In this document: piece by piece, positions 51,985 to 60,551 of the stretch
How positions within the stretch are numbered: the stretch's first letter is position 1
How the letters are laid out: each line of letters opens with the position of its first letter
NCBI GenBank assembly: GCA_964406575.1
Contig: CAYOSH010000007.1
Span: forward strand, 1-64,000
Direction: 5' to 3'
Origin: WTAW01 sp964406575
GTDB lineage: Bacteria > Acidobacteriota > Aminicenantia > Aminicenantales > Aminicenantaceae
DNA length: 64,000 bases
Position numbers and translations under genes: made by a program
The notes under the pieces: model-generated
What the model was told of the DNA's origin: nothing
Databases searched by the model: none
What the model saw: only the letters and a program-made list of their open reading frames with translations

Positions 51985-53571
51985 CTAATCTGTTTCCTTC
52001 ATGATTTTCTCTTTGGAAAACACACTCTGGATGATTCTCAAATCCTCATGATTAAAAAAAACATTGAGCAAAACATAGACAAGAATACCTATCGCTATCG
52101 CAGCAATCAACGCTCCGATCTTTTCGACAAAGGGAAGGCTCCCGAACGCGAAAAGACCCATGAACACCCGGACAGCACCTGCCATAAGGGCTGCGAAGAA
52201 ACATGTTTTTCCCGCAGATATCACGAGGCCTTTCTTCTCCACAAGACCGATTTTCTTTTGGAGAAGAAAAAACAGAAGAGCAAAATTCAACACCGAAGAC
52301 AGGGAGAGAGCCAGGGCGATGCCACCCACACGCAATGGATTCATAAGGATCACCGATAGGCCGATATAACTTATCATCACAAAGAAGGCAACGATAACCG
52401 GAGTTTTGGTGTCTTTAAGGGAATAAAAAGCAGGGGCAAGGATCTTCGCTCCAGAAATGAAGGGCAGTCCAAAAGAAAAAAAGAGCAAACAGGACGCGCT
52501 CATAGTGGTGGACAACTCATCAAAGACACCTCTCTGGTAAAGCACTTGGATGATAGGGCGGCTCAGGACGAGAAGACCAGCTGCGGCCGGGAAAGTCACA
52601 AGTGAGATTATTTTGAGCGAGAAATTGAGCGTTCTTTTCATTCCGTCGATGTCTTCATGAGCGGCAAACTCGGAAAAGGTGGGAAGAAGAGTGATGGCAA
52701 GTGCGATGGAAAAAAGGCCGAGCGTCAATTCCTGAACCCGCGACGCATAATACAGGGAGGAGACGCTCCCCTCCTCGAGGACCGAGGCGATCATACGGCT
52801 GATGGCGAAATTGATCTGCGAGATCCCGACACCAAAGATTCCCGGGACCATGAGTTTCCCGACCTTTCGGATAGAAGGATGTCGAAAATCCAGAGAAGGT
52901 TTGAAGCGCATCCCTTGTCTCAAGAGAAAGGGGATCTGCAATCCGAGCTGAAGAATCCCTCCGATAACAACACCCACAGCAAAGACATATGCTGGTTCTT
53001 TGGCTTTGTTGGCAAATAACACAGCCATGGTGATGATGGCGAGGTTGAAGAGGACAGGAGTAAAAGCAGGAATAAAAAACTTCCGGTAAGAATTCAGGAT
53101 GGCCATCGCCAGGGCGGACAGGCTGATCAAAAATATGTAGGGAAACATAATGCGGGTGAGGACTATAGTCAGCTCCCACTTCCCTTGGAATCCCTTGAAA
53201 CCGATCGCGATGATCTTGACCAATACCGGGGAGAACAGGACTCCGATCACCATCAGAAAGGCCATGATCAGCGTCAAATCGAAGAAAAAGGAATTGGCAA
53301 ACTTCCACAGTTCTTCTCTTCGCTCTTTCTCCTTGATCTGGGTAAAAACGGGGATAAACGCGGCTGTCATCGCTCCTTCTCCTGTCAACCTTCTTAAAAG
53401 ATTGGGGATGACATAGGCAATGGTGAATGCGTCCGCACTCCAGCTGGTTCCAAGGTAGAAGGCCTGGAGCATGTCTCGGACATACCCTAATATTCGGCTG
53501 ATAAAGGTGGGGGCAGAGACGGCTAAGGCGGATCTCAACAGCTTCTTATGCTGAGTGTCTTGCCTTGCCAT
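51985..53571 (-). CDS. murJ: Lipid II flippase MurJ
   Basis: About 528 residues from the ATG at 53571, with 14 predicted membrane helices. Early motifs ISRILGYVRDMLQA and NLLRRLTGEGAMTAAFIPVF are the MurJ/MviN signature, including the conserved arginines of the cavity. It flips the wall precursor lipid II. The longer frame from 53712 runs into family-2 repeat DNA and is not the real start. Confidence 0.92.
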   Translation of the reverse strand: MARQDTQHKKLLRSALAVSAPTFISRILGYVRDMLQAFYLGTSWSADAFTIAYVIPNLLRRLTGEGAMTAAFIPVFTQIKEKERREELWKFANSFFFDLTLIMAFLMVIGVLFSPVLVKIIAIGFKGFQGKWELTIVLTRIMFPYIFLISLSALAMAILNSYRKFFIPAFTPVLFNLAIITMAVLFANKAKEPAYVFAVGVVIGGILQLGLQIPFLLRQGMRFKPSLDFRHPSIRKVGKLMVPGIFGVGISQINFAISRMIASVLEEGSVSSLYYASRVQELTLGLFSIALAITLLPTFSEFAAHEDIDGMKRTLNFSLKIISLVTFPAAAGLLVLSRPIIQVLYQRGVFDELSTTMSASCLLFFSFGLPFISGAKILAPAFYSLKDTKTPVIVAFFVMISYIGLSVILMNPLRVGGIALALSLSSVLNFALLFFLLQKKIGLVEKKGLVISAGKTCFFAALMAGAVRVFMGLFAFGSLPFVEKIGALIAAIAIGILVYVLLNVFFNHEDLRIIQSVFSKEKIMKETD

Positions 53572-53634
53572 CATCCAAAGAATAACAAATCCCATCCGCA
53601 AAATCCAAGCTTTCGTGCAGCAGATCAAACATCT

Positions 53635-53749
53635 CCAAATCCGTCTTGAATGACGTTCCGAGTATCCGAATGGGATTCGTGGTTTTCTCCACCACACAAT
53701 CGGGGCCCTCAATAACGCAATGTATATTTATGCCATCACGGCTTTGAGG
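53635..53749 (-). repeat. Family-2 repeat, copy 4 (reversed)
   Basis: A 115-bp copy read on the minus strand: core GCGTTATTGAGGGCCCCGAT, then TGTGTGGTGGAGAAAACC. Ends CCAAATCCGT at 53635 and ATCACGGCTTTGAGG at 53735-53749 are inverted. It lies between murJ and rpsT. Confidence 0.8.
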
Positions 53750-53773
53750 ATGCTTACGAAAGGCTGAAGGGAG

Positions 53774-53802
53774 TTGACAGAAAAAGAAAGATACTTTATC
53801 AT
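53774..53802 (+). promoter_or_regulatory. Promoter of rpsT
   Basis: A consensus TTGACA (53774-53779) and TATCAT (53797-53802) are exactly 17 bases apart. The predicted leader is about 18 bases and contains the GGAG ribosome-binding site of rpsT. Confidence 0.75.
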
Positions 53803-53826
53803 ACGTGTTCCAGACAGGAGAAAGAT

Positions 53827-54105
53827 ATGGCTCATCACAAATCAGCAAAGCGCCAATGGCGAAGCAATCTCCGCAGGAATGCGATCAACAAACGCAACAA
53901 ATCTATCCTACGCACGCAGATAAAGAAATTGAGAGAGGCGATCAAAAATAAGGATAAGGAAGCGTCTCAAAAACTACTGCCAGAGACTTTTTCAGTTATC
54001 GATAAATCCATCAAGAAGAAGACCATTCATGAGAACACCGGAAATCGATACAAATCACGATTGAGTCATCAGGTGGAAATGATCAGTGCCTCGTCTTCCA
54101 AGTAA
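53827..54105 (+). CDS. rpsT: 30S ribosomal protein S20
   Basis: A 92-residue basic helical protein (MAHHKSAKRQWRSNLRRNAI, then IHENTGNRYKSRLSHQV), the S20 pattern that binds 16S rRNA. It has a GGAG ribosome-binding site and its own strong promoter. It stands alone between oppositely oriented genes. Confidence 0.95.
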   Translation: MAHHKSAKRQWRSNLRRNAINKRNKSILRTQIKKLREAIKNKDKEASQKLLPETFSVIDKSIKKKTIHENTGNRYKSRLSHQVEMISASSSK

Positions 54106-54179
54106 ATTCCCTTCTTTTTTACACTCCAACTCAGACTTAAAGATCTCTCACCGATCACTCTGAGAGCGCATTCTCCATT

Positions 54180-55280
54180 CTATGCCATCTGCCTCTCGCC
54201 CGAAGGCTCGCGCTTGCGCTGCCCCCGCAAACGGCAATATTGAAGCAAAAATCCCTCTAAAAGAGTTTGAAGGGACAGACTAGATGTCTTGAACCTCAGG
54301 TCGATTTTTTCCAATTCAGTCAACAAATGAGTCAGGTCCTTGCGGTTTACATCCTCCACTAGATGAAAAAATTGTCGGAATTTTGTCGTGTAGAAGGACC
54401 CGAATTTTTCTTTGATCTGGGGCTTGAGCTCTTTGAATATTTCCTTCTTCCCTTTGTCCTTCTCCTTTAGCCACATTTTTGCCATAAGAATGTTTCGAAA
54501 AAATCGCACGATCAATCCCAAAATGTATTCGGGTCGAGTCCCTTCGCTGAAGAGATTGTTCAACACGCGAAGACATTGTTCATAATCAGCACTCTCCAGA
54601 CTATCGGTCATCTCCCATTCCGCATACGTTTTGAACCAGCCGGAAACTTCATTGACATCATCCATTTCCACGACCTTTTTATCACTCACAAAAGTATCGA
54701 TTTTCTCGAGTTCACTGGACAATCGAGCAAGATCATTCCCGACGATTTCGACTATACGCCTTTTCGCCTCTGGCGATGCCACCTTCCCAAACGTATTAAA
54801 CCTCCTGTCGATCCAGTTTAGCAGAGCCGTCCCTTTGAGCGGTTTTGCCTCTTCCACATGAACTGCAGAGGACGGAAATGAGGCGAAGAATCTCCTGAGA
54901 GGCGAGCTCTGCCTGATGCTCCCCGCAAAAATGACAATAAGAATGGATTGCGGAGACGGGGAAGAGAGATACCCTTCGATGAGTTTCTGCTCTAAAGCCG
55001 TGAGGTTCTCCTCCTTTTTGCCGGAAAGCTCAACAACAACTATACGTCTTGAGGAGAAGAGGAAGGGAACTGTCCTGGCAGTGTCTATGATATCGCCCCA
55101 GGAGTGCTCGTTGAGGTTGAACCGTTCAACACAAAAATCCTGATTCTCCGGGGAGATCAGCGCAGCCTTTAACCGGAGAACGAACTGATTAGCCAGGAAT
55201 GTCTCGTCTCCGAAGAATAGATAACACGGTACCAGGGATTCCTCAAAAAAAGAATCCTCCAACAAAAGTTTGCTGGCCAA
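54180..55280 (-). CDS. holA: DNA polymerase III subunit delta
   Basis: A 366-residue clamp-loader subunit: N-terminal CYLFFGDETFLANQFV (family motif Y-L-x-G-x-E-x-x-L), RRIVVVELSGKKEE and a C-terminal collar domain. The TTG at 55280 is chosen because GAGGG from the end of lptE lies eight bases upstream and the size then matches the family; the longer frame overlaps lptE. The lptE-holA pairing is conserved in many diderms. Confidence 0.85.
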   Translation of the reverse strand: MASKLLLEDSFFEESLVPCYLFFGDETFLANQFVLRLKAALISPENQDFCVERFNLNEHSWGDIIDTARTVPFLFSSRRIVVVELSGKKEENLTALEQKLIEGYLSSPSPQSILIVIFAGSIRQSSPLRRFFASFPSSAVHVEEAKPLKGTALLNWIDRRFNTFGKVASPEAKRRIVEIVGNDLARLSSELEKIDTFVSDKKVVEMDDVNEVSGWFKTYAEWEMTDSLESADYEQCLRVLNNLFSEGTRPEYILGLIVRFFRNILMAKMWLKEKDKGKKEIFKELKPQIKEKFGSFYTTKFRQFFHLVEDVNRKDLTHLLTELEKIDLRFKTSSLSLQTLLEGFLLQYCRLRGQRKREPSGERQMA

Positions 55281-55281
55281 T

Positions 55282-55803
55282 TCAGAATCCCTCGAGAATT
55301 GTGCTGACGAGACTCCTGGCGAACCTCTCCGCAACAACATCGATCGCCAGAGATTCGACAGATTCGAAGTCTGTGCCCTCGGGAACACCGTATTCATACT
55401 GGTAGACCATGTTGGGGTTGGAGTAAATGACTTTTTTGCTCACGTTATCACGCATCACGATCTTTGCGACAATGATGATATTGTACCGATCCGCTGAAGT
55501 CTGTCCAGAAAAGGCAACAGGGACGGCATTAAAAGATAGGATTTCCCCCAATAACAGCGCATCAGCGGATTCTTCTTCACGGGAAATCTCCACTTTTCCC
55601 CGAGCAACCAGTTCATCGATCACCCGTTGGGTCAGCTTCAAGTCCAGTTCATACCGAGTCGTCATGTTTTTGAACATGGGGACACTGACACTCCGGATAT
55701 GTTCAGGAAGAGAGCTCCCCGTGCCGCTAAGATAGTAACCACACTGGAGAGCCAAAAGACAAAGCACCAACAGAGTCGCTATTCTTTGTAATCGCTTTAT
55801 CAC
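55282..55803 (-). CDS. lptE: LPS assembly lipoprotein LptE
   Basis: A 173-residue lipoprotein starting at GTG. The signal ends at LALQC (lipobox, Cys21) and is followed by GYYLSGTGSSLPEHIRSVSVPMF, the LptE family opening (GY...L-P...I-x-x-V-x-V-P-x-F). It plugs the LptD barrel at the outer membrane. It matches the other lpt genes at 42-44.6 kb. A TATTAT lies 11 bases before the GTG, giving a very short leader. Confidence 0.85.
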   Translation of the reverse strand: MIKRLQRIATLLVLCLLALQCGYYLSGTGSSLPEHIRSVSVPMFKNMTTRYELDLKLTQRVIDELVARGKVEISREEESADALLLGEILSFNAVPVAFSGQTSADRYNIIIVAKIVMRDNVSKKVIYSNPNMVYQYEYGVPEGTDFESVESLAIDVVAERFARSLVSTILEGF

Positions 55804-55814
55804 TTGTTTTGCTT

Positions 55815-55843
55815 ATAATACACCTAAACTATGCCCAAGTCGA
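55815..55843 (-). promoter_or_regulatory. Promoter of lptE-holA with a very short leader
   Basis: On the minus strand TCGACT (55843-55838) and TATTAT (55820-55815) are 17 bases apart. Transcription would begin near 55808, about five bases before the GTG at 55803. No ribosome-binding site is seen. Confidence 0.45.
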
Positions 55844-55862
55844 GATGGCCAGTGAGATGCAT

Positions 55863-56080
55863 CCCGAAATCCATGATTGTATGAACATAATGTGCTTTAT
55901 CGAAAGTCCCGATTGTGTGGTGGAGAAAAACGTGTGAAGGGCTGGACGGGCATGGTACATCTCCCTAGGGAGATGTGAGGGAAGCCCTGAACCGAGCGAA
56001 GTTTCCTCGCTGGGGAAACAGCGCGTTTTTTCGAAATTACCAATTGGGATCCCCAGACATCAATTATCACGGATTTGGGG
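55863..56080 (+). repeat. Family-2 repeat, copy 5 (long form)
   Basis: 218 bp between lptE and leuS. The left end is CCGAAATCCATGATTGTATG. The core CTTTATCGAAAGTCCCGATT, then GTGTGGTGGAGAAAA, is at 55894-55929. The middle block (GTGAAGGGCTGGACGGGCAT, CTCCCTAGGGAG, GTGAGGGAAGCCC) is shared with copy 2. The right end ATCACGGATTTGGGG is inverted to the left. Confidence 0.85.
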
Positions 56081-56162
56081 ATACTTCCTCGCCAGTGCGT
56101 GCTGGGCATTTTCCATGATCCCGTGGTGAACGCCTGTCTGATATGTTTTTGAAAGCTTCAGG

Positions 56163-58661
56163 TTAAGTCACGATGTTGACAAGCTTATTTTTAATATAGA
56201 CGATCTTCCGTATTTCCTTCTTGCCGACAATATCCTGAATTCGATTCAGCCCCAAGGCTTTTTCTTTCACTTCATCTTCGGGCAAATCCCTCGCCACCTC
56301 GAACTTATCTCTCAGCTTCCCGTTCACCTGAACCACTACGGTCACAGTTTCTTCCCTGGCCAGATCTGGGTCATATTCGGGCCAGGGCAACCGAGCCAAA
56401 AGTGTATCGTGGCCTGTCATCTCCCACAATTCCTCACATAAATGGGGCGCAAACGGAGAAAGACAAATGATGAGCGCTTCCATGGCCTCTAAAAAAACCG
56501 CCCTTTGGCCATCCCCGTTATTTAGTAGATCCCTCTCCTTCTTGAGCATGTTGAAGTATTCCATGAGGGAGCTGATGGCTGTATTCAGATGCAACCGTTT
56601 ATCGATATCTTCACCCACTTTTTTTATGGTCTGGTGCATTTTTATCCTTAACCTATGAGGAATTTTCTCTACAGAATCCCTGCCCCTCTCCTCTGGCTCC
56701 ATAAAAAAGAGATCTGCATTTTCCTGGAAAAATGCCCATATGCGATTCAAAAATCGATAGCAGCCTTCAATTCCCTTTTCATTCCAGATAAATTCTTTTT
56801 CTGGGGGAGATGCAAATAGGATAAAGAGCCTTAGGGCATCTGCCCCGTATTGATTCACGATGTCGTCAGGGTCTACAACATTCCCCTTAGATTTGGACAT
56901 CTTCGCCCCGTCTTTGGTCACCATTCCTTGGCCAAAATAATAAGGAAAGGGTTCATCTACGCCAGTCAACCCAAGGTCCCTCAGTATCTTGCAGAAAAAC
57001 CGCGCATAGATCAGATGCATAATGGCATGTTCCACTCCACCGATATACACATCCACAGGCAACCAATAGTCCGCAGATTGCGGATTGAATGGAAGGCGGT
57101 CTTCGTGGGGAGAGCAGTATCTGAAGTAATACCATGAGGAATCGAAAAAAGTATCCATGGTGTCGGTTTCTCGTCGTGCCTGCTTGCCACATCGAGGACA
57201 TTCGGTCTGGACAAATTGCTCGACCCTCTCTAGCGGCGACCCCTCCATTCCTTTGAACTCGACATCCGAAGGCAGCTCAACAGGAAGGTCTTCGTAGGGA
57301 ACACCCACTATTCCGCAGTCCTCACAGTAGATGACTGGGATCGGCGTCCCCCAGTAACGCTGGCGGGAAATGCCCCAGTCACGGAGACGATAAAGCGTGC
57401 TTGGGTGACCGAACCCTTTCTCCTGGGCATATTGGGCCATCTTTGCACTCGCTTCTTGAGAGGGCAATCCCGAAAATTCTCCCGAATTGATAACTGTCCC
57501 ATAGTCCTCATACGCTTCCTCTAACTCCCCCACAGGTTTTTGCCCCGGAGGGACAATGACCTCTATTATGGATAAACCATATTTTTTGGCAAAGGCAAAA
57601 TCTCTCTGATCGTGCCCGGGGACAGCCATTATGGCTCCGGTGCCGTATTCTATCAGAACATAATTGGACACCCAGATAGGTATTTCCTCACCTGTATAGG
57701 GGTTGATCGCCTTTTTTCCTGTGTCGATGCCGTCTTTCTCCCCTTCAGCGGTATCTTTTTTGAGGCGCTGTTCCGTTTTGCTTTGAACAATCCATTCCTG
57801 CAGTTTTTTCTTGTCGGGCAGGTCAGAGATCAATCTCAGACACAAAGGATGTTCGGGTGAAAGGGCTATAAAAGTGGCGCCAAAGATCGTGTCGATCCGA
57901 GTGGTAAAGACTTCGATCGATTCATCCATGCCCGCGACTGGGAATACAATATGACCGCCAGTGCTCTTTCCTATCCAATTTTTCTGCATCACCAACACAT
58001 GTTCCGGCCACTTGTCAAGCAGCTCATGGCCTGAAAGAAGTTCTTCTGAGTACTCCGTGATCTTGAGAAACCACTGTTCCATCTCTTCCTGCTCGACAGT
58101 CGAATCACACCTCCAGCACGCTTGACCGATAACCTGCTCATTCGCCAGAACCGTGTGACACTGAGGGCAATAATTGACCCAGCTCTTTTTCCGATAGGCC
58201 AAACCTCGGTCGAGAAGTTTGAGGAAAATCCACTGGTTCCACTTGTAATACTCTGGCAGACAGGTGGTCACTTCCCTCGACCAATCATAGCTGTAGCCCA
58301 TTCGTTTCAGCTGCCGCTTCATATGGGCAATGTTCCCTAGAGTCCACTCTCGAGGATGAATCCCTTCTCGGATGGCCGCATTCTCCGCCGGCATTCCAAA
58401 AGCATCCCATCCTATGGGATGAATAACATTCAACCTTTTCATAAATTTAAACCGTGACACGACGTCCATGATGGAAAAATTACGCACATGCCCCATATGG
58501 ATCCGGCCGGAGGGGTATGGGTACATCTCCAGGCAATAACACTTTCTCTGTTGGGGGTCCTCCGTGGCTTTAAAGACTTCTCGATCCTCCCAAACCTTTT
58601 GCCATTTTTTTTCGATCTTGTTGAAATCATAACTGTGTTTCATTTCTGTATGGTCTTTCAT
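56163..58661 (-). CDS. leuS: Leucyl-tRNA synthetase
   Basis: An 832-residue class I synthetase. It has the HIGH motif PSGRIHMGHVRNFS, the KMSKS loop KMSKSKGN, a CP1 editing domain (FTTRIDTIFGATF, VPGHDQRDFAFA) and zinc-binding cysteine pairs (CPQCH...CWRC; CEDC). The C-terminal anticodon-binding and leucine-specific domains are present. The ATG at 58661 has AGGAC upstream. Length is slightly below E. coli LeuRS (860). Confidence 0.96.
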   Translation of the reverse strand: MKDHTEMKHSYDFNKIEKKWQKVWEDREVFKATEDPQQRKCYCLEMYPYPSGRIHMGHVRNFSIMDVVSRFKFMKRLNVIHPIGWDAFGMPAENAAIREGIHPREWTLGNIAHMKRQLKRMGYSYDWSREVTTCLPEYYKWNQWIFLKLLDRGLAYRKKSWVNYCPQCHTVLANEQVIGQACWRCDSTVEQEEMEQWFLKITEYSEELLSGHELLDKWPEHVLVMQKNWIGKSTGGHIVFPVAGMDESIEVFTTRIDTIFGATFIALSPEHPLCLRLISDLPDKKKLQEWIVQSKTEQRLKKDTAEGEKDGIDTGKKAINPYTGEEIPIWVSNYVLIEYGTGAIMAVPGHDQRDFAFAKKYGLSIIEVIVPPGQKPVGELEEAYEDYGTVINSGEFSGLPSQEASAKMAQYAQEKGFGHPSTLYRLRDWGISRQRYWGTPIPVIYCEDCGIVGVPYEDLPVELPSDVEFKGMEGSPLERVEQFVQTECPRCGKQARRETDTMDTFFDSSWYYFRYCSPHEDRLPFNPQSADYWLPVDVYIGGVEHAIMHLIYARFFCKILRDLGLTGVDEPFPYYFGQGMVTKDGAKMSKSKGNVVDPDDIVNQYGADALRLFILFASPPEKEFIWNEKGIEGCYRFLNRIWAFFQENADLFFMEPEERGRDSVEKIPHRLRIKMHQTIKKVGEDIDKRLHLNTAISSLMEYFNMLKKERDLLNNGDGQRAVFLEAMEALIICLSPFAPHLCEELWEMTGHDTLLARLPWPEYDPDLAREETVTVVVQVNGKLRDKFEVARDLPEDEVKEKALGLNRIQDIVGKKEIRKIVYIKNKLVNIVT

Positions 58662-58732
58662 GCGTTATTGTCCTTTGAATATTAGATATATGCCCTGGAA
58701 TTGTCAAGTTCTCCTCAGGGCTCACACGCATT

Positions 58733-58845
58733 TCCAAAATCGCGATGAATGAAATCCCGATCGCCAGGTGGGAAATTTCGAATGCAAGTTATCTCCGCTA
58801 CACAATTGAGGCACTCAGTATCGCAATGTGGATACTTGACATAAC
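58733..58845 (-). repeat. Family-2 repeat, copy 6 (reversed, degenerate)
   Basis: On the minus strand the core reads CATTGCGATACTGAGTGCCT, then CAATTGTGTAGCGGAG, matching the family-2 core with several changes. The left boundary TTCCAAAATCGCGATGA resembles the family end. It lies in the divergent leuS-58907 gap. Confidence 0.6.
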
Positions 58846-58906
58846 GATTCGGCGAATGCGTCCGAGGTAGAGAAAATCGTTTTCTCATTGCTTTCGTAAT
58901 GATAAA

Positions 58907-59497
58907 ATGAATAGACCGATGAAGTTCTTTTTTGTCCAGGATTTCCGTCAGAAATACAGATATTTCTCCTCGGATCCTATCCAAAACATCCAGGTTAAGT
59001 TTACGCGAATGGAAAAGCTATGGGAAGAAGCCAAAAAAAGACTCATGCTTCTTCCCAAAAAGATCCTCGCTCAAGAACAGGCCTTTGCCAGAGTTTTTAA
59101 GATCAGAGAAGACAGTGTAGAGATTCTCCATTCTGGCCGATTGGATGAAAAACACCTCAAAAGGAAATTCTTTCTGTTCCTCCAAAAACAAAGGACCAAG
59201 CACATGCTCCTTCTTTCAGGTGAAGCCGTCCTCCTCCCAATAAGTGGTTTGATGGCTCTGCTCCCCGGCCCCAACATCTTTTTCGGCGTACTGGCCTTGA
59301 TCATGTTCACCCACTGGCAAGCTCTGAAAGGCATCAACACGCTTGCCCGAAAGAAACATCTTTTTATTGTGTCACAAGCCTTGTACCAGTGGGAGACCGC
59401 TTTATTGTCTCAAGAGACAGCCTCCCTGGCGGAGATTCTGGAAAGGATCGAGGAAGAATACTCCCTGAAAGACCTGAATAAAATCCTATACAAATAA
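58907..59497 (+). CDS. Membrane protein of unknown function
   Basis: A 196-residue protein: a charged N-terminal region (to about 100, with KREDSVEIL-like and RKFFLFLQKQRTKH segments) and one hydrophobic hairpin (about 104-140: EAVLLPISGLMALLPGPNIFFGVLALIMFTHW) with conserved-looking Gly-Pro turns. It ends in a helical tail. I do not recognise it with certainty; the hairpin is reminiscent of the mitochondrial K+/H+ exchange-related family (weak). The start could also be the ATG at 58919. No clear promoter or ribosome-binding site. Confidence 0.65.
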   Translation: MNRPMKFFFVQDFRQKYRYFSSDPIQNIQVKFTRMEKLWEEAKKRLMLLPKKILAQEQAFARVFKIREDSVEILHSGRLDEKHLKRKFFLFLQKQRTKHMLLLSGEAVLLPISGLMALLPGPNIFFGVLALIMFTHWQALKGINTLARKKHLFIVSQALYQWETALLSQETASLAEILERIEEEYSLKDLNKILYK

Positions 59498-59577
59498 CGC
59501 ATCCCGTCCTCAGTACACGCCAAATTCGCCAGAGAGCTTAGGTCTGCGGGGCCCCTCAATCAGGCGACAGAGAATGG

Positions 59578-59741
59578 AAGCATCCTTATTTCCGTGATGC
59601 TTTCAAGTTAAATGATAATAGCAGGAGCTCGTCTCAGTCCATATTCGTCGAAGACCCCCGCATCCACCACCATCCGATTCATAAGGACAGCGACTCGCTT
59701 TTTTTGCGTCTAATGCCCTTATCACCGAAATAAGGATACTT
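59578..59741 (-). repeat. Family-1 inverted-end repeat, copy C (reversed)
   Basis: A 164-bp copy in the opposite orientation to A and B, recognisable by AAGCATCCTTATTTCCGT at the left edge, the C-rich complement of the G-block (CCCCCGCATCCACCACCATCC) read in pieces, and ATCACCGAAATAAGGATACTT-like sequence at the right edge. It sits immediately upstream of the promoter at 59759. Confidence 0.9.
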
Positions 59742-59758
59742 AAACAAAGAATAATGAA

Positions 59759-59787
59759 TTGACAAAAAGGCAGGATTATTCTATCTA
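59759..59787 (+). promoter_or_regulatory. Promoter abutting the 59797 gene (near-leaderless)
   Basis: A consensus TTGACA (59759-59764) and TATCTA (59782-59787) are 17 bases apart. The ATG is at 59797, nine bases after the -10, leaving about three leader bases. No ribosome-binding site is present. It begins 18 bases after family-1 copy C. Confidence 0.65.
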
Positions 59788-59796
59788 TTTAGTGAG

Positions 59797-60165
59797 ATGC
59801 CTTTGACACTGAATCAGTTCTTGTTCCTGGTAATGACCATTGCCGTTGCCGTAGCGGTCACTTTTTTAGTCATGCTCATGATCCAGCTCAAAAAAACAGC
59901 CAAAGAGGGAGAAAAGACTCTCTTCGAAATAAATGTGCTAGTCAAGCGCTTGCAGGACACTAGCGAGAAGATCAATGAGAAAATGGACAATGTGGATGGA
60001 ATCGTCAAAGCGGCCAAACAAAGTGTCTTCGGATTAGCTGAGATTTCCACGTTTTTGGTCCTGAGAATCATCCGACCAACTCGCAAGTATTGGTATCTCT
60101 TCCCCCTTATGCGACTTGGTTGGCGAATTTCGAAAAAGATAAAGGAGGAAAAAAATGGCAGATAG
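59797..60165 (+). CDS. DUF948-like small membrane protein
   Basis: A 122-residue protein with an N-terminal membrane helix (FLFLVMTIAVAVAVTFLVMLMI) and a coiled-coil-like segment (LKKTAKEGEKTLFEINVLVKRLQDTSEKINEKM), the pattern of the DUF948 family. It overlaps a YtxH-family gene by 11 bases; DUF948-YtxH pairs are common in Firmicutes and other phyla and are linked to general stress. Biochemical role unknown. Confidence 0.65.
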   Translation: MPLTLNQFLFLVMTIAVAVAVTFLVMLMIQLKKTAKEGEKTLFEINVLVKRLQDTSEKINEKMDNVDGIVKAAKQSVFGLAEISTFLVLRIIRPTRKYWYLFPLMRLGWRISKKIKEEKNGR

Positions 60166-60478
60166 GGATTCGAGTATCGTCGATATCACCATATCTTTCC
60201 TTTTAGGAACGGCCACAGGTTTTATCTTGGGAATCCTTTTTGCACCCGCGAGCGGCGAGGAGACACGGAAAAAGATCCAAGAATCTGCAGGAAAAAGCGG
60301 CGAAAAAGCCAAAGAGAGCTATGATAAGATCACAAAAGAGGCCGAAAAGGGCATCAAAGTTGTCAAGGAGAAAACGCACGAAGGTATCGATGCCATAAAG
60401 GACTTTGTAGAGAAGAAAAAGCAAGAGATCTCAAAGAAAGCCGCTGAAATTCCCCTACAGGAGGAAGAAAAAAAGTAG
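60155..60478 (+). CDS. YtxH-domain protein
   Basis: A 107-residue protein. A short hydrophobic N-terminus with glycine-rich ISFLLGTATGFILGILFAPASGEETRKKI is the YtxH signature. The rest is a charged, lysine/glutamate-rich helix. AAAGGAGG precedes the ATG. It is translationally coupled to the DUF948-like gene. Function unknown; YtxH of B. subtilis is a general stress protein. Confidence 0.8.
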   Translation: MADRDSSIVDITISFLLGTATGFILGILFAPASGEETRKKIQESAGKSGEKAKESYDKITKEAEKGIKVVKEKTHEGIDAIKDFVEKKKQEISKKAAEIPLQEEEKK

Positions 60479-60551
60479 GTCGATCTCTTCTCTAACCCGC
60501 TAGTCTCATTTTGCTCTATCACTCTGCAAAACACTCAAAGGAGATGTTCTC

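Noticed and set aside
53572..53712. N-terminal extension of murJ
   Set aside because: It runs into family-2 repeat copy 4 and gives an N-terminus unlike MurJ, which starts just before its first membrane helix.
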